Source: Hermatobates lingyangjiaoensis (taxonomy: Eukaryota; Arthropoda; Insecta; Hemiptera; Hermatobatidae). From it: a stretch of DNA of 64,000 nucleotides. The stretch lies in assembly GCA_026182355.1 (NCBI GenBank), contig JAPFBL010000103.1:744001-808000 (forward strand). Reading direction: 5' to 3'. The notes under the pieces are model-generated. The model saw only the letters and a program-made list of their open reading frames with translations. It was not told where the DNA came from and did no database searches. This document shows positions 34,471 through 44,844 of the stretch, piece after piece (positions within the stretch are counted from its first letter, which is position 1; the number at the start of each line of letters is the position of its first letter). The position numbers and the translations under genes were made by a program.

Positions 34471-34975
34471 AGTATTTATACGCACAAACCCACACTCTTT
34501 CCTGATTTTTCTCCTGATTTCACAGCTTTTAATTTCAAAAGGAAACAATTATTTTTCCTGAAATGTTGACGCTAAAATAATTATTTAGGCAGAAAGTTAT
34601 GTAATTACTTTTTTTCTTGATAAATTGTTTTAAATAAACTGCATTACATACTGGGATGTTATGAAAACTGATTTGAAAAGAAAGAGTGGTGTTTATGGTT
34701 GGGTATCCTAAGTTGTGTTGAGACGTGGGTGCCACTTTCACCTCTGTGACGTCAATCCCCCCCTCCACACTCGACCACCTATTAGTCAGCTTAAATGTCC
34801 TCGAGTTCTCAGGCAAAAGAAAAAAAAAAACATATTTCATTTTCTTTTCCTGGAATAGCACAAAGGCGTGGAAAACCAGTTTCGGTTCAGTTACCGAACT
34901 GATTTCACACTTATAATGCCGCACTTCAGTGCGTTTTTTTAAACATAAACAAATGAACATATAGGTATATATAAA

Positions 34976-35192
34976 TGATCAAACCACAAAATGAAATGGG
35001 AAAAAGACTTTCAACCGTAACAATCTTTCAACAAAAAACAATCTTTCAACCGTAACAAGTGGTCTTCGTCAGAGTCAAAACCCAACTGACTCTGACGAAG
35101 ATCGCTTGTTACGATTGAAAGATCTTAGTCTTTTTTCCCATTTCATTTTGTGGTTTGATCATTGATTGTTATTTCACGTGTTTATGTGAATA
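34976..35192. repeat. Family-A snap-back with a motif on each strand
   Basis: GATCAAACCACAAAATG at the left is mirrored by CATTTTGTGGTTTGATCATT at the right. The minus-strand motif (about 35037-35076) and + strand motif (35088-35130) face away from a centre at CAACTG. A duplicated TCTTTCAAC segment lies at 35008-35050. Confidence 0.85.
35088..35130 (+). ncRNA. Hammerhead-like motif, family A, with compensatory stem II
   Basis: Stem I GACT/AGTC, box CTGACGA, extra A, stem II GATCG/CGATT, loop CTTGTTA, GAA, palindrome AGATCT, cleavable T. Relative to GACCG/CGGTT elsewhere, the middle C-G pair has become T-A on both sides. This is direct evidence that pairing has been maintained, or was maintained in the source copy. 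Confidence 0.75.
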
Positions 35193-35212
35193 TAATATAT
35201 ACATATATAGTA

Positions 35213-35430
35213 TTGAAAATGACACTAAACTTAGCTGAAACCTGTTTCTCAACAAGTTTCTCAATTTCTTTAAATAACGAGAGTGTTATTTAAAAAATTG
35301 AGATTTCTTTAAATAACGAGAGAGTTATTTAAAAAGTTGAGAAACTTGTTAAGAAACAGGTATCAGCTAAGTTTGGTGTCATTTTCAATAATGTGTGTGT
35401 CAAGGAAGGACTGCTACCAAAATGTACTGA
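35213..35430. mobile_element. Penelope-like 5' coding fragment in snap-back form
   Basis: GAAAATGACACTAAACTTAG at the left mirrors the right arm ending TTTGGTGTCATTTTC. The right arm on the + strand reads as KLVKKQVSAKFGVIF-like protein followed by NNVCVKEGLLPK, similar to the fragment near 18050-18160. It is the same N-terminal region as at 36725 and 18050. A short ~50-bp duplication (TTTAAATAACGAGAG) sits in the loop. Confidence 0.6.
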
Positions 35431-36184
35431 TTAAAAAATTGTATGATATAGTTATGAGGCATCGGAGTTTTTAAATTGTATGCAATTTTCAATTCTGTAA
35501 TGAATATGAACACTTCGAGTGATTGAGTAGGCATGAAGACAACTCTTGCCAATGGGTTGTTAACAAGAACAAGAAAGCATGTTTGCACCATTTTGAAGAA
35601 ATATTACTAGATTTTTTTAGAACATTTGTAATTAAAAATGAACCATGGGTTTACTAGTATACTTCTAAATTAAAAATACTTGGAATATAATAGTTCTACA
35701 TCAATGAAATAGCAAAGGCAATGTAGGCAGTCATGGAAATCATGTTATCAGCTTTATAGAATGTTAAAGGGATTTGGAAACATCTTTTCAGTAGTAAAAC
35801 AATTGTGGAATTATGGGATCTTAACTGTTCCCAAAAAAATACTACTTTTAAGAAAAAATAATGTAATACTACATAAAGCCAATGAAAATCAAGACATGTG
35901 TCATTCATTTCTCATGGTGAACTCTCAAAAAGACGTTTGCTTCTTCACTAAATTGAAATTTTTCCTTGGCAGGTGAAAATTATCTTCAAATGAAGAACTG
36001 ATAACGATTGTTAACACATTTTTGCATGCTTGTAAGAATCAAATTTTCTAAAAGAATATCCCAGTTTCAACTAATTGTTGAATACGTTCACTGCCATAAT
36101 CGCTGAAGTATTGATAAACAATGTTAAACTATCATCTTCTTATTTTGTTGTTCTTTGTCCTTAAGGTTTACTTAAAGTACATTT

Positions 36185-36545
36185 TGTACATATGTTACAA
36201 AATTTCACAGTAAGTCTAAATTCAAGAATCTTTTCAACTAAAACAAATGATCTTCATCAACAGTCCCACTCATACTGAACAAAGTAATATAGGAATTTGG
36301 TGTGGTATTAAAAAGAAAAGGAGACAAGGGAGATATTTGAAGGGCGTAAAGATCAAGGAAAGGAAACAAAAGGCTGGCCATGGCAGGGGAAACAAAAGAG
36401 TCAGATAGAAACAAGTAAAAGTTATTTACTAGCTGTCAGGCCTAACAGACAAAGTTATTGCTCTCGTTAAAACTGAACAACTTGAATAAACCGTTACTAA
36501 CGCTAATAGTAATTGTTCTATCAAGTTTAATTAAAGAGGACTCTT
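36185..36545 (-). mobile_element. Fossil Penelope-like element family A, C-terminus and 3' end
   Basis: On the minus strand from 36545 the frame reads SSLIKLDRTITIS then SNGLFKL, the same tail as at 33938, followed by the common 3' region and a decayed hammerhead (complement of GATCTTCATCAACAGTCCCA at 36249). It is the third old copy of this family. Confidence 0.65.
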
Positions 36546-36724
36546 TAATTAAATTTTTTATCGAAGAAAATAAAAAACAATGAAGTATTACATGATAACA
36601 TTTCTAATTCTGAACATTTTATTTTCTTTCATTTAATTTTTTTGTAATTCTTTAAGGAATAGTTCATTTTTTTATATTTTCAATATTTCTTATTTCTTTA
36701 TTTGAAATTATTCATGTTCTAGAG

Positions 36725-36895
36725 ATAAATCGTGAGCATTTGAAACAGGTCGACTGTAGGAAATACTTTGCACTTGTAGACGACGTAACCAGATTGTTAT
36801 TTAGGAAAATTGAGAACGTTATTAAGGCACAAATTTGGATAAGTTTGATTTTATTTTCAATAATGTCTCACGAAAGAATTGCTACCAAAGTTTAG
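36725..36895 (+). mobile_element. Penelope-like 5' fragment, decayed hammerhead and N-terminal coding
   Basis: ATTTGAAACAGGTCGAC retains the GAA/palindrome/C part of a hammerhead. DDVTRLLFRKIENVIK-like coding follows and then TTTCAATAATGTCTCACG, homologous to 35385-35405. The sister at 44526 is closer to intact. Confidence 0.5.
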
Positions 36896-37021
36896 CAATT
36901 TTTTCCTAAACAATTAGAAATTATTTTATCAATTCCGTAAACTTTAACGTGGTTTAATACGGAAATCAGTTGATTGATAAGTCATGGCTGAAATCGTCCC
37001 CATGCACCCTCTCAAGAAGTA

Positions 37022-37201
37022 TATATATATATATATATACAATTAAAAGAAACGGTCCAGCGGACTTTTTTAAATAAAATAAATTCAAAACGAAGGAAAC
37101 ACACAGAAAGACACAGACATAACTCACATCGAAATATCGATATTTCGATGTGAGTTATGTCTGTGTCTTTTTGTGTGTTTCCTTCGTTTTGAATTTATTT
37201 T
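37022..37201. repeat. Family-G-like perfect palindrome
   Basis: 37076-37138 and 37139-37201 are inverted copies of about 63 bases with almost no mismatch, centred on GAAATATCGATATTTC. The right arm matches the segment that follows the family-G hammerhead (GTGAGTTATGTCTGTG). The inversion point therefore lies within or next to the GAA/ATAT part of the motif. Preceded by (TA)n at 37020-37040. Confidence 0.85.
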
Positions 37202-37214
37202 TTATATATATATA

Positions 37215-37385
37215 AATATTGATAAAAGTACCGATCGTGGAATAGAAACAAAACTAAAGTTTATCGGGACTCGGTCAGTTCTTCAGGTTCAAATTAAACT
37301 CTCATTGCCGACGTTTCGGTCTTTATTTAAAACCTTTTTCATAGGCAGAAGTATAAATTTTGAAACAGAAAAACTAAGTATTACA
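37215..37385 (+). repeat. Family-B repeat with degenerate hammerhead-like fold
   Basis: TTGATAAAAGTACCGATCG, CTCGGTCAGTTCTTCAGG and CATAGGCAGAAG define family B. The minus strand at 37306-37347 folds with stem I TGCC/GGCA, stem II GG/CC over an AT-rich loop, GAA, palindrome ACGT and C; the box is shortened to CTATGA. Confidence 0.6.
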
Positions 37386-37489
37386 TTACAAATTATTTTA
37401 CAAAGAAAAATAGTATGTGGATTTTAACAACAACTGTAGTCTCTACATATATGTAAATGATCAAACCACAATAAGAAATGGGAAAACAA

Positions 37490-37532
37490 GACTAAGATCT
37501 TTCAACCGTAACAAGCGGTCTTCGTCAGAGTC
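37490..37532 (-). ncRNA. Hammerhead-like motif, family A, opposite arm
   Basis: The complement of the + motif in the same hairpin, with identical box, stems and AGATCT palindrome. Because both arms are intact, each strand's transcript carries one sense and one antisense motif that would compete by base pairing. Confidence 0.7.
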
Positions 37533-37543
37533 AGTTGGGTTTT

Positions 37544-37586
37544 GACTCTGACGAAGACCGCTTGTTACGGTTGAAAGATCTTAGTC
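37544..37586 (+). ncRNA. Hammerhead-like motif, family A (reference copy)
   Basis: Stem I GACT (37544-37547) pairs with AGTC (37583-37586). Box CTGACGA, extra A, stem II GACCG/CGGTT with loop CTTGTTA, GAA (37573-37575), palindrome AGATCT (37576-37581), cleavable T at 37582. The predicted break is 3' of 37582. Only the base between box and stem II departs from the standard core. Confidence 0.75.
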
Positions 37587-38573
37587 TTCTTTTCCCATTT
37601 CTTATTGTGGTTTGATCATTGATTGTTATTTCACGTGGTTATGTGAAATCTTTGTATATATATTTCATTTCGTTATAGGAGGCGTTCCTTAGTTTGACTT
37701 ACTTATTGATTTTCTTAATTATAGTAATTTGAAGTGCAGTAGTTGAAAGCCTCTGGTTTGTAACTGATAATTAAGACGTTCATTATATTACAGAGAAATA
37801 TTCCTTTTTAGATTTGAACTTGATGAAATCTACCAGAATGTAGCATTTAATAAATGCCTGGAGAAGCTCAGAACAAATATTGAAATCAAATATGAAAGAG
37901 CAAGGTAGTTAATAATTTTTTTTAAAAAAAAACAATAATTAAATGTTTCTTAGTTGATTAAAGTTGATAGATTAAAGAGGATTTACAGGAAATATTAACA
38001 TATGAAACATTACATGTGAGGCAACTAGAAAAAAGAATTGCCCATAATAATCTGTGTTCATACAATCTAAATTTCAAAATTTATTGCAACAGATTCGTAT
38101 TATGAGATATTTTATTCTTTTTTTTCTGTGTCTGTTTTACGGATCTGTAGATCCAAAAAGTCTTGAACTAAATTACAAGGATAGCTTTCTTGAGAAAAAT
38201 TAAACTAGTTTGGTAATAAAAAATTTTATACTTCTTCCTGATATCGTAAAGAAAAAAATTGTTTGTTTTTTTAGGGCAGTTAAAGTCCTCCACCAACCCA
38301 CACCGTATCTTCTTTATAGAGACATTTAGCTATTCGTGACCATTTCTACTGTCCTGGTTAGAAAAATTTACATAATCTGGTGCTTTGCATATACGGTTTA
38401 TATGATTGAAAATTGGTTGTATATGAACTTTTACAGAGCTTCGGCCTCACAAATAGATTATGATTCCCTTAGGGATACTTCGAGATTTGGAACTAATTTC
38501 ACTAAATATTTTGGAAAAATTTACATAATAACACGGTTTAAATGTTGCAACCGTTGAATTGGTAGTGGATATA

Positions 38574-38576
<3 letters not shown>

Positions 38577-38619
<43 letters not shown>

Positions 38620-38805
38620 CAAACCACAATATAAAATAGGAAAACAAGGCTAAGATCTTTCAACTGTAACAAAATGTTGGGTTTTTGACTCTGATGAAGA
38701 CCGCTTGTTACGGTTGAAAGATACTAGTCTTGTTTTCCCATTTCATATTATGGTTTGATCATTGATTGTTATTTCACGTGCTTATGTGAAATCTTTATAT
38801 ATATG
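38577..38805. repeat. (TA)n followed by family-A snap-back
   Basis: TA at 38577-38616, then GATCAAACCACAATATA to CATATTATGGTTTGATCATT. The + motif (38687-38729) has the canonical box CTGATGA, stem II GACCG/CGGTT, GAA, AGATAC and stem I GACT/AGTC; one change breaks the palindrome. The left arm lacks most of the core. Confidence 0.85.
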
Positions 38806-38849
38806 TAGTATTTGATATGTTTTTGAGGGCTAGGTCTTTTAATGAACTT

Positions 38850-39010
38850 CTCCTCATTCCATCAACTTTTCGATGTATTTATACATGTTTATCTGGGTCA
38901 CAAAACATGATAAGTTTATCATATATTATAGCCTTCTCATGTTTTGTAGCCCTGATGAAGTTGTATAAATACATCGAAACATTGGCTGAATAAGAGGAAG
39001 TTCATTCCAA
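38850..39010. repeat. Inverted pair with ACGT-type hammerhead-like motifs
   Basis: The + motif at 38948-38987 has stem I AGCC/GGCT, box CTGATGA, extra A, stem II GTTGTAT/ATACATC, GAA and ACAT followed by T. ACAT fits an ACGT palindrome after CpG decay. The inverted partner lies at about 38865-38905. It ends about 100 bases before exon 3. Confidence 0.65.
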
Positions 39011-39107
39011 GATCTAGTCCTCAAAAAACGTGTGAAATACTGTGTTGAATTAAGAGGTCAAGAACAATTTGAGAATGTACATATTTATAAAAATTTGGTT
39101 GTTACAG

Positions 39108-39240
39108 TGCGGGAGTCTGTTGTATGCTCAGCTGGAGATTTGGAAGGCTGCCAATGTTGAAGAGACTACAATGGACGTCTCTAGCTTGCTCCAGGAAACC
39201 AATACCCAGTCGAGCAGTTCCTGTGGCGAGCCCAGCGAAG
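39108..39240 (+). CDS. Ets98B: ETS factor, exon 3 (end of PNT domain and linker)
   Basis: The exon follows acceptor GTTACAG and ends at donor CGAAG/GTCAGT. It encodes residues 171-214 and the first base of codon 215. CGSLLYAQLEIWKAAN (171-186) supplies the last PNT helix, equivalent to the LDIWK region of SPDEF, joining exactly to RAP at the end of exon 2. The rest (187-214) is a polar linker rich in threonine, serine and glutamate, without structure. The open frame continues into the intron, but the GT donor and the phase match to exon 4 set the end. Confidence 0.92.
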
Positions 39241-40830
39241 GTCAGTGTAGTTCAGTCTTCTGTTTACTTTCCAGACAACTTCCTCTTAACACTTTCTTTC
39301 CATTACATGACTTTCTTTTCTAAAACACGTTTTTCCTTGACATTTTCTTTTCAGTTAGTTTGATAGTACGAGTTTGGGGCATGAGTTGCACCCTCTTCCA
39401 CTACGCTCTCTTTGTTAAATTTAGGATTATCCTTCCATATGCTGAGTCAGTTTTCAAAGCAAATACTTGTCAGTAAAAATGCAACATGTTTACAGTTGAA
39501 AGTGAGTTATACAAATTGACATTTTCCAAATTTTATTTTTCTATGATTCCCAAACATTGAAATTCGTTACCAAAAAGTTGGATCCTAGGGAAACATGTTT
39601 GATCAATTTACAAGATATAATAAGAAAAAAGAAAATGTTTAACTATTTTAACAAAGCTTTTTATTCGAATTCTGGTCAGCTGAGTAAATGAAATGAATTT
39701 TTCATTCAAAAAAGTAAATTAAAGCATATGAACCCATGTATAATCAAACAAATAGAGATTGCACACGCTAACGTTTTTTTGTAACCAAAAGTTAATATTA
39801 TAGTAACATAAAACACATAGATCAAGGTTTACGGGCTAATATTATAATTTATTTGTTGGTATAAAATTCTAGTCTTTTAATTCTTAAACCCCCTTCGGGC
39901 AGGTGACCTTTGCTATACCACAGCTTTGGGTTTTCTTGAAGTTAATATCCCAGGGAGACATAGTCGTTAATAATACTGATTGGAAAAGGACTTTTATTTT
40001 GGCCACAATAAAACACAATTATCCGCGCACTCTTTTTAGTAGTACGACCTCATTATCCACCAAAGAACCATTACATCAATTTAATCAAAAGCAGATATAA
40101 AGTTCAGAAAGCTAAAGACAAAAGTATAATTAAAGGAGTTCTTATTTTAATGGAGAAAGTAAAATAATAAAACTTGTAAATTCATATTAGAAAACAATAA
40201 AATTTCATTTGATTTGTCTTTTAAACTTTAGAGAAACATAAGAAATCAATTAATGTGTAACAGAAATTCATAAAATGGAAACTTTGAGAAAGTATTAGCT
40301 AGAGGGAACTTCAGTGCAACAAAGCTTTATGTCCTATAACAAGCTTTGAACAGTGTTTCTTACCCTTGCAAAACCCTTAAAATATATTGCATGTCTCAGG
40401 GAAACGCTGCACACAAGGAAAAGTATAGATCTTTCGGAGATTAGATTGCCAACAGAGTTTCTGCCGGTTTTTTTATAAGTATATTTTTTACCAATTTGTT
40501 ATTTTCCAATACCTATCATGCCTTACACAGGCTTACAGTTTTTCGGTTGTACAAGGGAATTAAAAGTGTGAACCATTTTAATGGTCAAGCAAGCAGTGTC
40601 ACCCTTCCAAGTGATAACTACTCCCAATATTGCTTAACTTTTTTTAATCTAACAGGAACTGGTGCATTCAGTGAGACTATGGCTGTTGACTGAACATGAT
40701 ATAGTACTACTGCGTATATGAAATCAAATAAAAACTCAAAACTGTATAACTTTATATCACTTGTTCTCCTCGAACCTTTAAGGACCTCTATAAAATAGAT
40801 TTCGAAGAAACGTGAATCTATATTCTACAG

Positions 40831-41277
40831 CAGTGTTTTTTAAACTTTTTTACTTCAGGGCGCATCTATGAAACCAAACCAAAACTTTGGGGCGCATCAC
40901 TGATTTTAATATAGAAAATTTAGTCCTGAGATTTGATAACAGGAAAATGATTGGAAATTAAAATGTATAGTTTTTTTTTAGGAAAAAGAAAGAGAGAGAT
41001 AGTGAGAGGGAGGGCTAGTAAAAATGATTTAAATCCACGAGGAAAGGCAAAGAGGAAGTATTATCCATTGATGCTTAAAGCTTAAAGAAATTTACCTTCC
41101 AGTTCAAAATATCAAGTGGCCGAAACATGACAGACTTGAAAACCACATACTTGGTTTTTTTTTCAAATAAATTAAAATGATGCAAAAACTAAAATATAAA
41201 TCTGTTATATAAACTTAATCTTCTATTATCTTTGGGGCGCACCTGGGCTACCTTCCAGGGCCGTCTGAGAAGCACTG
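40831..41277. mobile_element. hAT-type MITE, 447 bp
   Basis: The ends CAGTGTTTTTTAAACTTTTT and, inverted, CTGAGAAGCACTG form the terminal repeat. Flanking 8-bp duplications are TTCTACAG (40823-40830) and TTCTAAAG (41278-41285). Internal GGGGCGCAT/GGGGCGCACC blocks near both ends are characteristic of a widespread animal hAT MITE type. Non-coding. Confidence 0.88.
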
Positions 41278-43019
41278 TTCTAAAGCATTGCTTGAAAAAA
41301 TTGTTCTACAATATTTACAGAGTTTGAATTGAAAAAGGTCTCTAAGAACCGGAAATCAAATCAGAAACAAGTTAAGTAAATGTCATTGTTTCTTAAAAAA
41401 AAAATTATCCGTTAAAGCGACAGGTATTATGTCGTTCTTGTTACCTTGAACAGCTAATTACTCGTTCATCTCTAGTTAAACTGAACGAATTATGCTTAAT
41501 TTTCAGTGTTGATGTTATCATCGAAAATATTTAATTTGAATTTATAATAGATGAAACATATCTTTGCTTGAATTGTTAACAATTTTTAAAAATGATGGCA
41601 GAATTAGGTTATCTTTTATCTTAAATATAATGCATTATTCAATCAACTTGTTTGTTTCCCACTATAACTTAAGTTACTGGACAACACGAATTGGGTCGCC
41701 TCAAAGAGTTCTGGAATAACGGTTAGCAATACTGCTAAAGGCTACGTGACTCTGAACCCTCCAGAAAATTGTCTTCAACAAACAAGATTAACAACCTCCC
41801 GTAGAAATACACAGATAGCAATTGAAACTAAATCTAAGAGAAATTGATCATTTAGTTAAATTTATTGATGTACTAATGAGAATAAGTAAGGAATAATTTT
41901 CAATAATTGCTATTAATTAAGTTACAGAGTAATAGAATAAAAATATTATCAGGTAAAAATTATACATGCAAGTTAAACAAGCATACTTTCATCATTAGCA
42001 AATGAAACTTCAAAATGTTTGAAAATAGTGAACGCAAATTTTACAGAACACATTTTTTTTATGATTTCAATTGCTTATATAACGTCACAGGAAAAGGTAT
42101 CACAAATAAAAGTTGTAGAAAACACATTTTCTAAATGAATGAATGTTTTCAAATCTTCTCTATAGTTTTTTATTTTAAAATATTTTAATTTCATTGTCAC
42201 CATCATTTAGTTATTTGATTTATGGTATATAGTTTTTACGGATTTATATGCATGTGCAATCTCATTAGTTCTTCATAAAGAGCTAGTCAATATAATATCT
42301 CATTTGTTTATCAATAGCCAGCCCATCTATAGAGGTAATGGCTCGTAAAAGGGACGGAAAACAGTTTAATGAAATCGTTATAAAACAAATCGTATGATGA
42401 TGTCATTACGTGTAATAAATAAATAAAACATACGACCAAGAACATAAATAATAAAGGCTCCAAGTAGCCTGGTTGTTTATTTACTAGCAGAATATCTATG
42501 ATAATTAGTCTATCTCTAAAACCCTAGGGAGAAGTTTCTTAGCATGCAACGCTACAACTTCATTATATTCGACATATGTAAACTCTTTTTAATATTATTA
42601 AACAAAGGATTGGTGAACAGTGATTACATATAAGGAAATCGTAAAGAAATTATGGCTAAAAACAGGGATTCTTATTAGAGTGTCCTTTTAGCTGCGATTA
42701 AACGGTTCAGGAAGTTCGTTTTCTTGATGTAACAGTAGTAGGAGTTCATATCGAAGGCAGTTCAAATTGCTAAAGTAAGGGTAGATTGTTTCTATTTTCT
42801 CGTGAATACAGGTATAATTCTAGAATTTTATGAATAGTGTAAGAGTTGTGGATGAACTTTTTAGTTACTTTCCCTGAAGTAATCTTGTTGACTGTTTAGG
42901 CCTAAAAGGATGGAAATCCTTTCATTCTTGTCAAATCAATACAAACTAGTTTTTAAACTACGATATAAAATTAAAAAAAAATGCCATAGATAATAATTAT
43001 TGTATTCAAATTTTAAAAT

Positions 43020-43250
43020 AATTTCAGTAGTATAGTATTTTACAGCATTCGTAAAATACTGTACGACTCTATCAGCATTTAATTTAATTTAAATGCTGAT
43101 AGTGTTTTTAATCACTAGGGATAGTGATTAATTATTGGGATATACTAAGGTAATTTTACCTTAAGGTACTTTAACTTCTTACCTTTAAGGTAAAAGTACC
43201 TTAAGAGCAATTTAAGATACTTCAAATTGCCAACGTAAATCAAATTAAAA
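43020..43250. repeat. Run of consecutive short hairpins
   Basis: At least five inverted repeats follow each other: ACAGTATTTTAC-type at 43030-43062, TATCAGCATTTA/TAAATGCTGATA at 43070-43101, AATCACTA/TAGTGATT at 43111-43130, GGTAA/TTACC at 43150-43164, TTAAGGTACTTT/AAAGTACCTTAA at 43162-43205, and GCAATTT/AAATTGC at 43208-43231. No coding sequence or known family is visible. Confidence 0.75.
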
Positions 43251-43745
43251 AATATTATATGCCAGTTGGAAGTTTTTTAAATCCTAGATTATGGTTTATC
43301 TTTTTGAGATTAGTTTCTGTCTTGGTAAAAAATAACTTTTTTGTGTGATATTTTATCAACTATATCTTAAAGTAATTAATTTATCACTTGTAAGATTGAG
43401 ATGAGTTTATAATATTTTTTTCCCAATTAAGTTATATCTGAGGTTTAACAAAAAAGGAAATGGTACATATTTTTTGTAACATTGTGCAAGATATTGGCTG
43501 AGGTGTCAGATGACGCAAACGTTGCGACTTTCATCGAAAGGCTTCGTCGCTCTCTCCGGGATTTCTCTCGCTCTTTTATATAACACCCTGAGTCACAACT
43601 ATAAATATTCACACTGTGCGTGTGCGTGTGTTTATGTGATATGTGTGGGTGTGTGAGTAGGGGGTGAATGTGAATCTCAGTGCGTTTACGTGCATATATA
43701 CATAATGTGCACATAATTAAAAGAGTAGAGATCTTTTTAAACGAT

Positions 43746-43870
43746 AAAAAGATTTCACATAAACACATCAAATAACAATCAGTGATCAAACCACAATATG
43801 AAATGGGAAAACAAGACTAAGATCTTTCAACCATAAGAAGCGGTCTTCGTCAGTTGGGTTTTTGACTCTT
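43746..43870 (-). repeat. Family-A end, single copy
   Basis: TTTCACATAAACACATCAAA, GATCAAACCACAATATG and a minus-strand core with AGATCT and CTGACGAAG are followed by a rearranged CAGTTGGGTTTTTGACTC. Confidence 0.7.
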
Positions 43871-43883
43871 TTTTATTTTATAC

Positions 43884-44012
43884 TTAAAATAAACTGTGAT
43901 ACATAGAAAGAAACACAACAAAGACTCACTTTTCAATATTCGACCGTTATGGTGCTAAAAATGTTGAAAAGTGAGTCTTTGTTTTGTTTCTTTCTATGTG
44001 TCACAGTTTATT
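43884..44012. repeat. Palindrome with hammerhead-like remnant
   Basis: AAAATAAACTGTGATACATAG is mirrored by CTATGTGTCACAGTTTATTTT. The centre contains TTCAATATTCGACCG and its partner, resembling a family-G/2 core on the minus strand. Followed by (TA)n near 44065-44090. Confidence 0.7.
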
Positions 44013-44063
44013 TTAACTGTAGTCCGCCCTGCCGGACCGTTTTTCGTTTATCAGGTATACATA

Positions 44064-44089
<26 letters not shown>

Positions 44090-44095
<6 letters not shown>

Positions 44096-44215
44096 CTGAA
44101 AAACAACACAGAACTACACAACTTATAGAACACTTACTGGATCAATATTTCGAACTGAAATTCGTCATCAGGAAGAGAGTAGAAGGAAAGAAGAAGAACG
44201 TGCTTTCAAGACAAT
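44090..44215 (-). repeat. PLE family 2-like end with hammerhead-like motif
   Basis: The minus strand at 44141-44176 has box CTGATGA, extra C, stem II GAA/TTC, GAA, ATATT and G. Downstream on that strand are CTATAAGTTGTGTAG and CTGTGTTGTTTTTCAG before (TA)n. Confidence 0.6.
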
Positions 44216-44258
44216 GGGTGGAAGGCGACTGTATATATTTTATACATTTATATGTATA

Positions 44259-44289
44259 TATTATATATATATATATATATATGTGTGTG

Positions 44290-44326
<37 letters not shown>
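44259..44326. repeat. (TA)n/(TG)n microsatellite
   Basis: Interrupted TA tract bordering the family-C end on its right. Confidence 0.9.
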
Positions 44327-44328
<2 letters not shown>

Positions 44329-44329
44329 C

Positions 44330-44460
44330 AGAAAAATCACAATTAAACACGTGATGCAATCAATGACAAAATCACTAGGAAAAAGAAAAAGAAATGAAAT
44401 AAATGCTCTATGGCCTTTCACTTTATGTCACCAGAGAGCAAACAGAGCAAGAAAAAAAAG
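44330..44460 (-). repeat. Family-C Penelope-like 3' end
   Basis: GCAGAAAAATCAC, AAACACGTGATGCAATCAATG and the complement of a hammerhead-like motif (44405-44439, minus: stem I GCTCT/AGAGC, box CTGGTGA, GAA, AGGCCA, T). It is homologous to 23371-23500, where the element still carries its nuclease coding region. Confidence 0.75.
44405..44439 (-). ncRNA. Hammerhead-like motif, family C
   Basis: Stem I is perfect (five pairs); the box has one change (CTGGTGA) and the palindrome one change (AGGCCA). Together with 8955-8987 and 23455-23489 it defines the family. Confidence 0.6.
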
Positions 44461-44519
44461 ACAACAGTTTATATATTTATTATAAATACATAATAAACAA
44501 GAAAATTCACCTAAGAAGT

Positions 44520-44680
44520 TATTGACGTCCTGATGATGAATGTTGATCATTCAAAACATGTCGACCATAGGAGATGTACTTTATTGTGTAGACGAAATAA
44601 CGAAAGGTTATTTAGAAAAATTGAGAAACTCGGACATTCTACATTGGGATAACTAAATTTTGCGAAACTCATGTTTATTT
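44520..44680 (+). mobile_element. Penelope-like 5' fragment with hammerhead-like motif
   Basis: A motif at 44526-44565 (box CTGATGA, extra T, stem II GAATG/CATTC, loop TTGAT, AAA in place of GAA, ACATGT, C; stem I GTC/GAC) is followed by a decayed N-terminal coding stretch (TTGTGTAGACGAAATAACG) homologous to 36725-36895. Confidence 0.6.
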
Positions 44681-44790
44681 AGAGTAGAGATCTTTAACGA
44701 TTTCTTGACATCATAAAAGACTGGAACCGACAGCTTAATTTCTGATGAACCTGCAATTTTTGTTTTAATTGGAAATGAGAGTCTGCTAGA
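44660..44790 (-). repeat. SINE fragment
   Basis: TTTAGAGTAGAGATCTTTAA, TTCTTGACATCAT and GGAACCGACAGCTTAATT match the central body of the SINE in minus orientation; both ends are missing. Confidence 0.6.
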
Positions 44791-44844
44791 AACCTACACC
44801 TCTGACGATGATTACTCAAAGGAATATTATATCTTCCTAATGAT

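Larger units (their letters stand above)
37457..37655. repeat. Family-A snap-back, best-preserved copy, motif on each strand
   Basis: Arms 37457-37533 and 37541-37620 are inverted and nearly identical; the right side extends to ATTTCACGTGGTTATGTGAAAT. Minus-strand motif 37490-37532 and + strand motif 37544-37586 are both complete. A transcript from either strand would form one long hairpin containing one sense motif. Confidence 0.9.

Noticed and set aside
34535..34960. 141-codon minus-strand frame
   Set aside because: No homology recognised, composition like the AT-rich background, no splice or repeat context; treated as chance.
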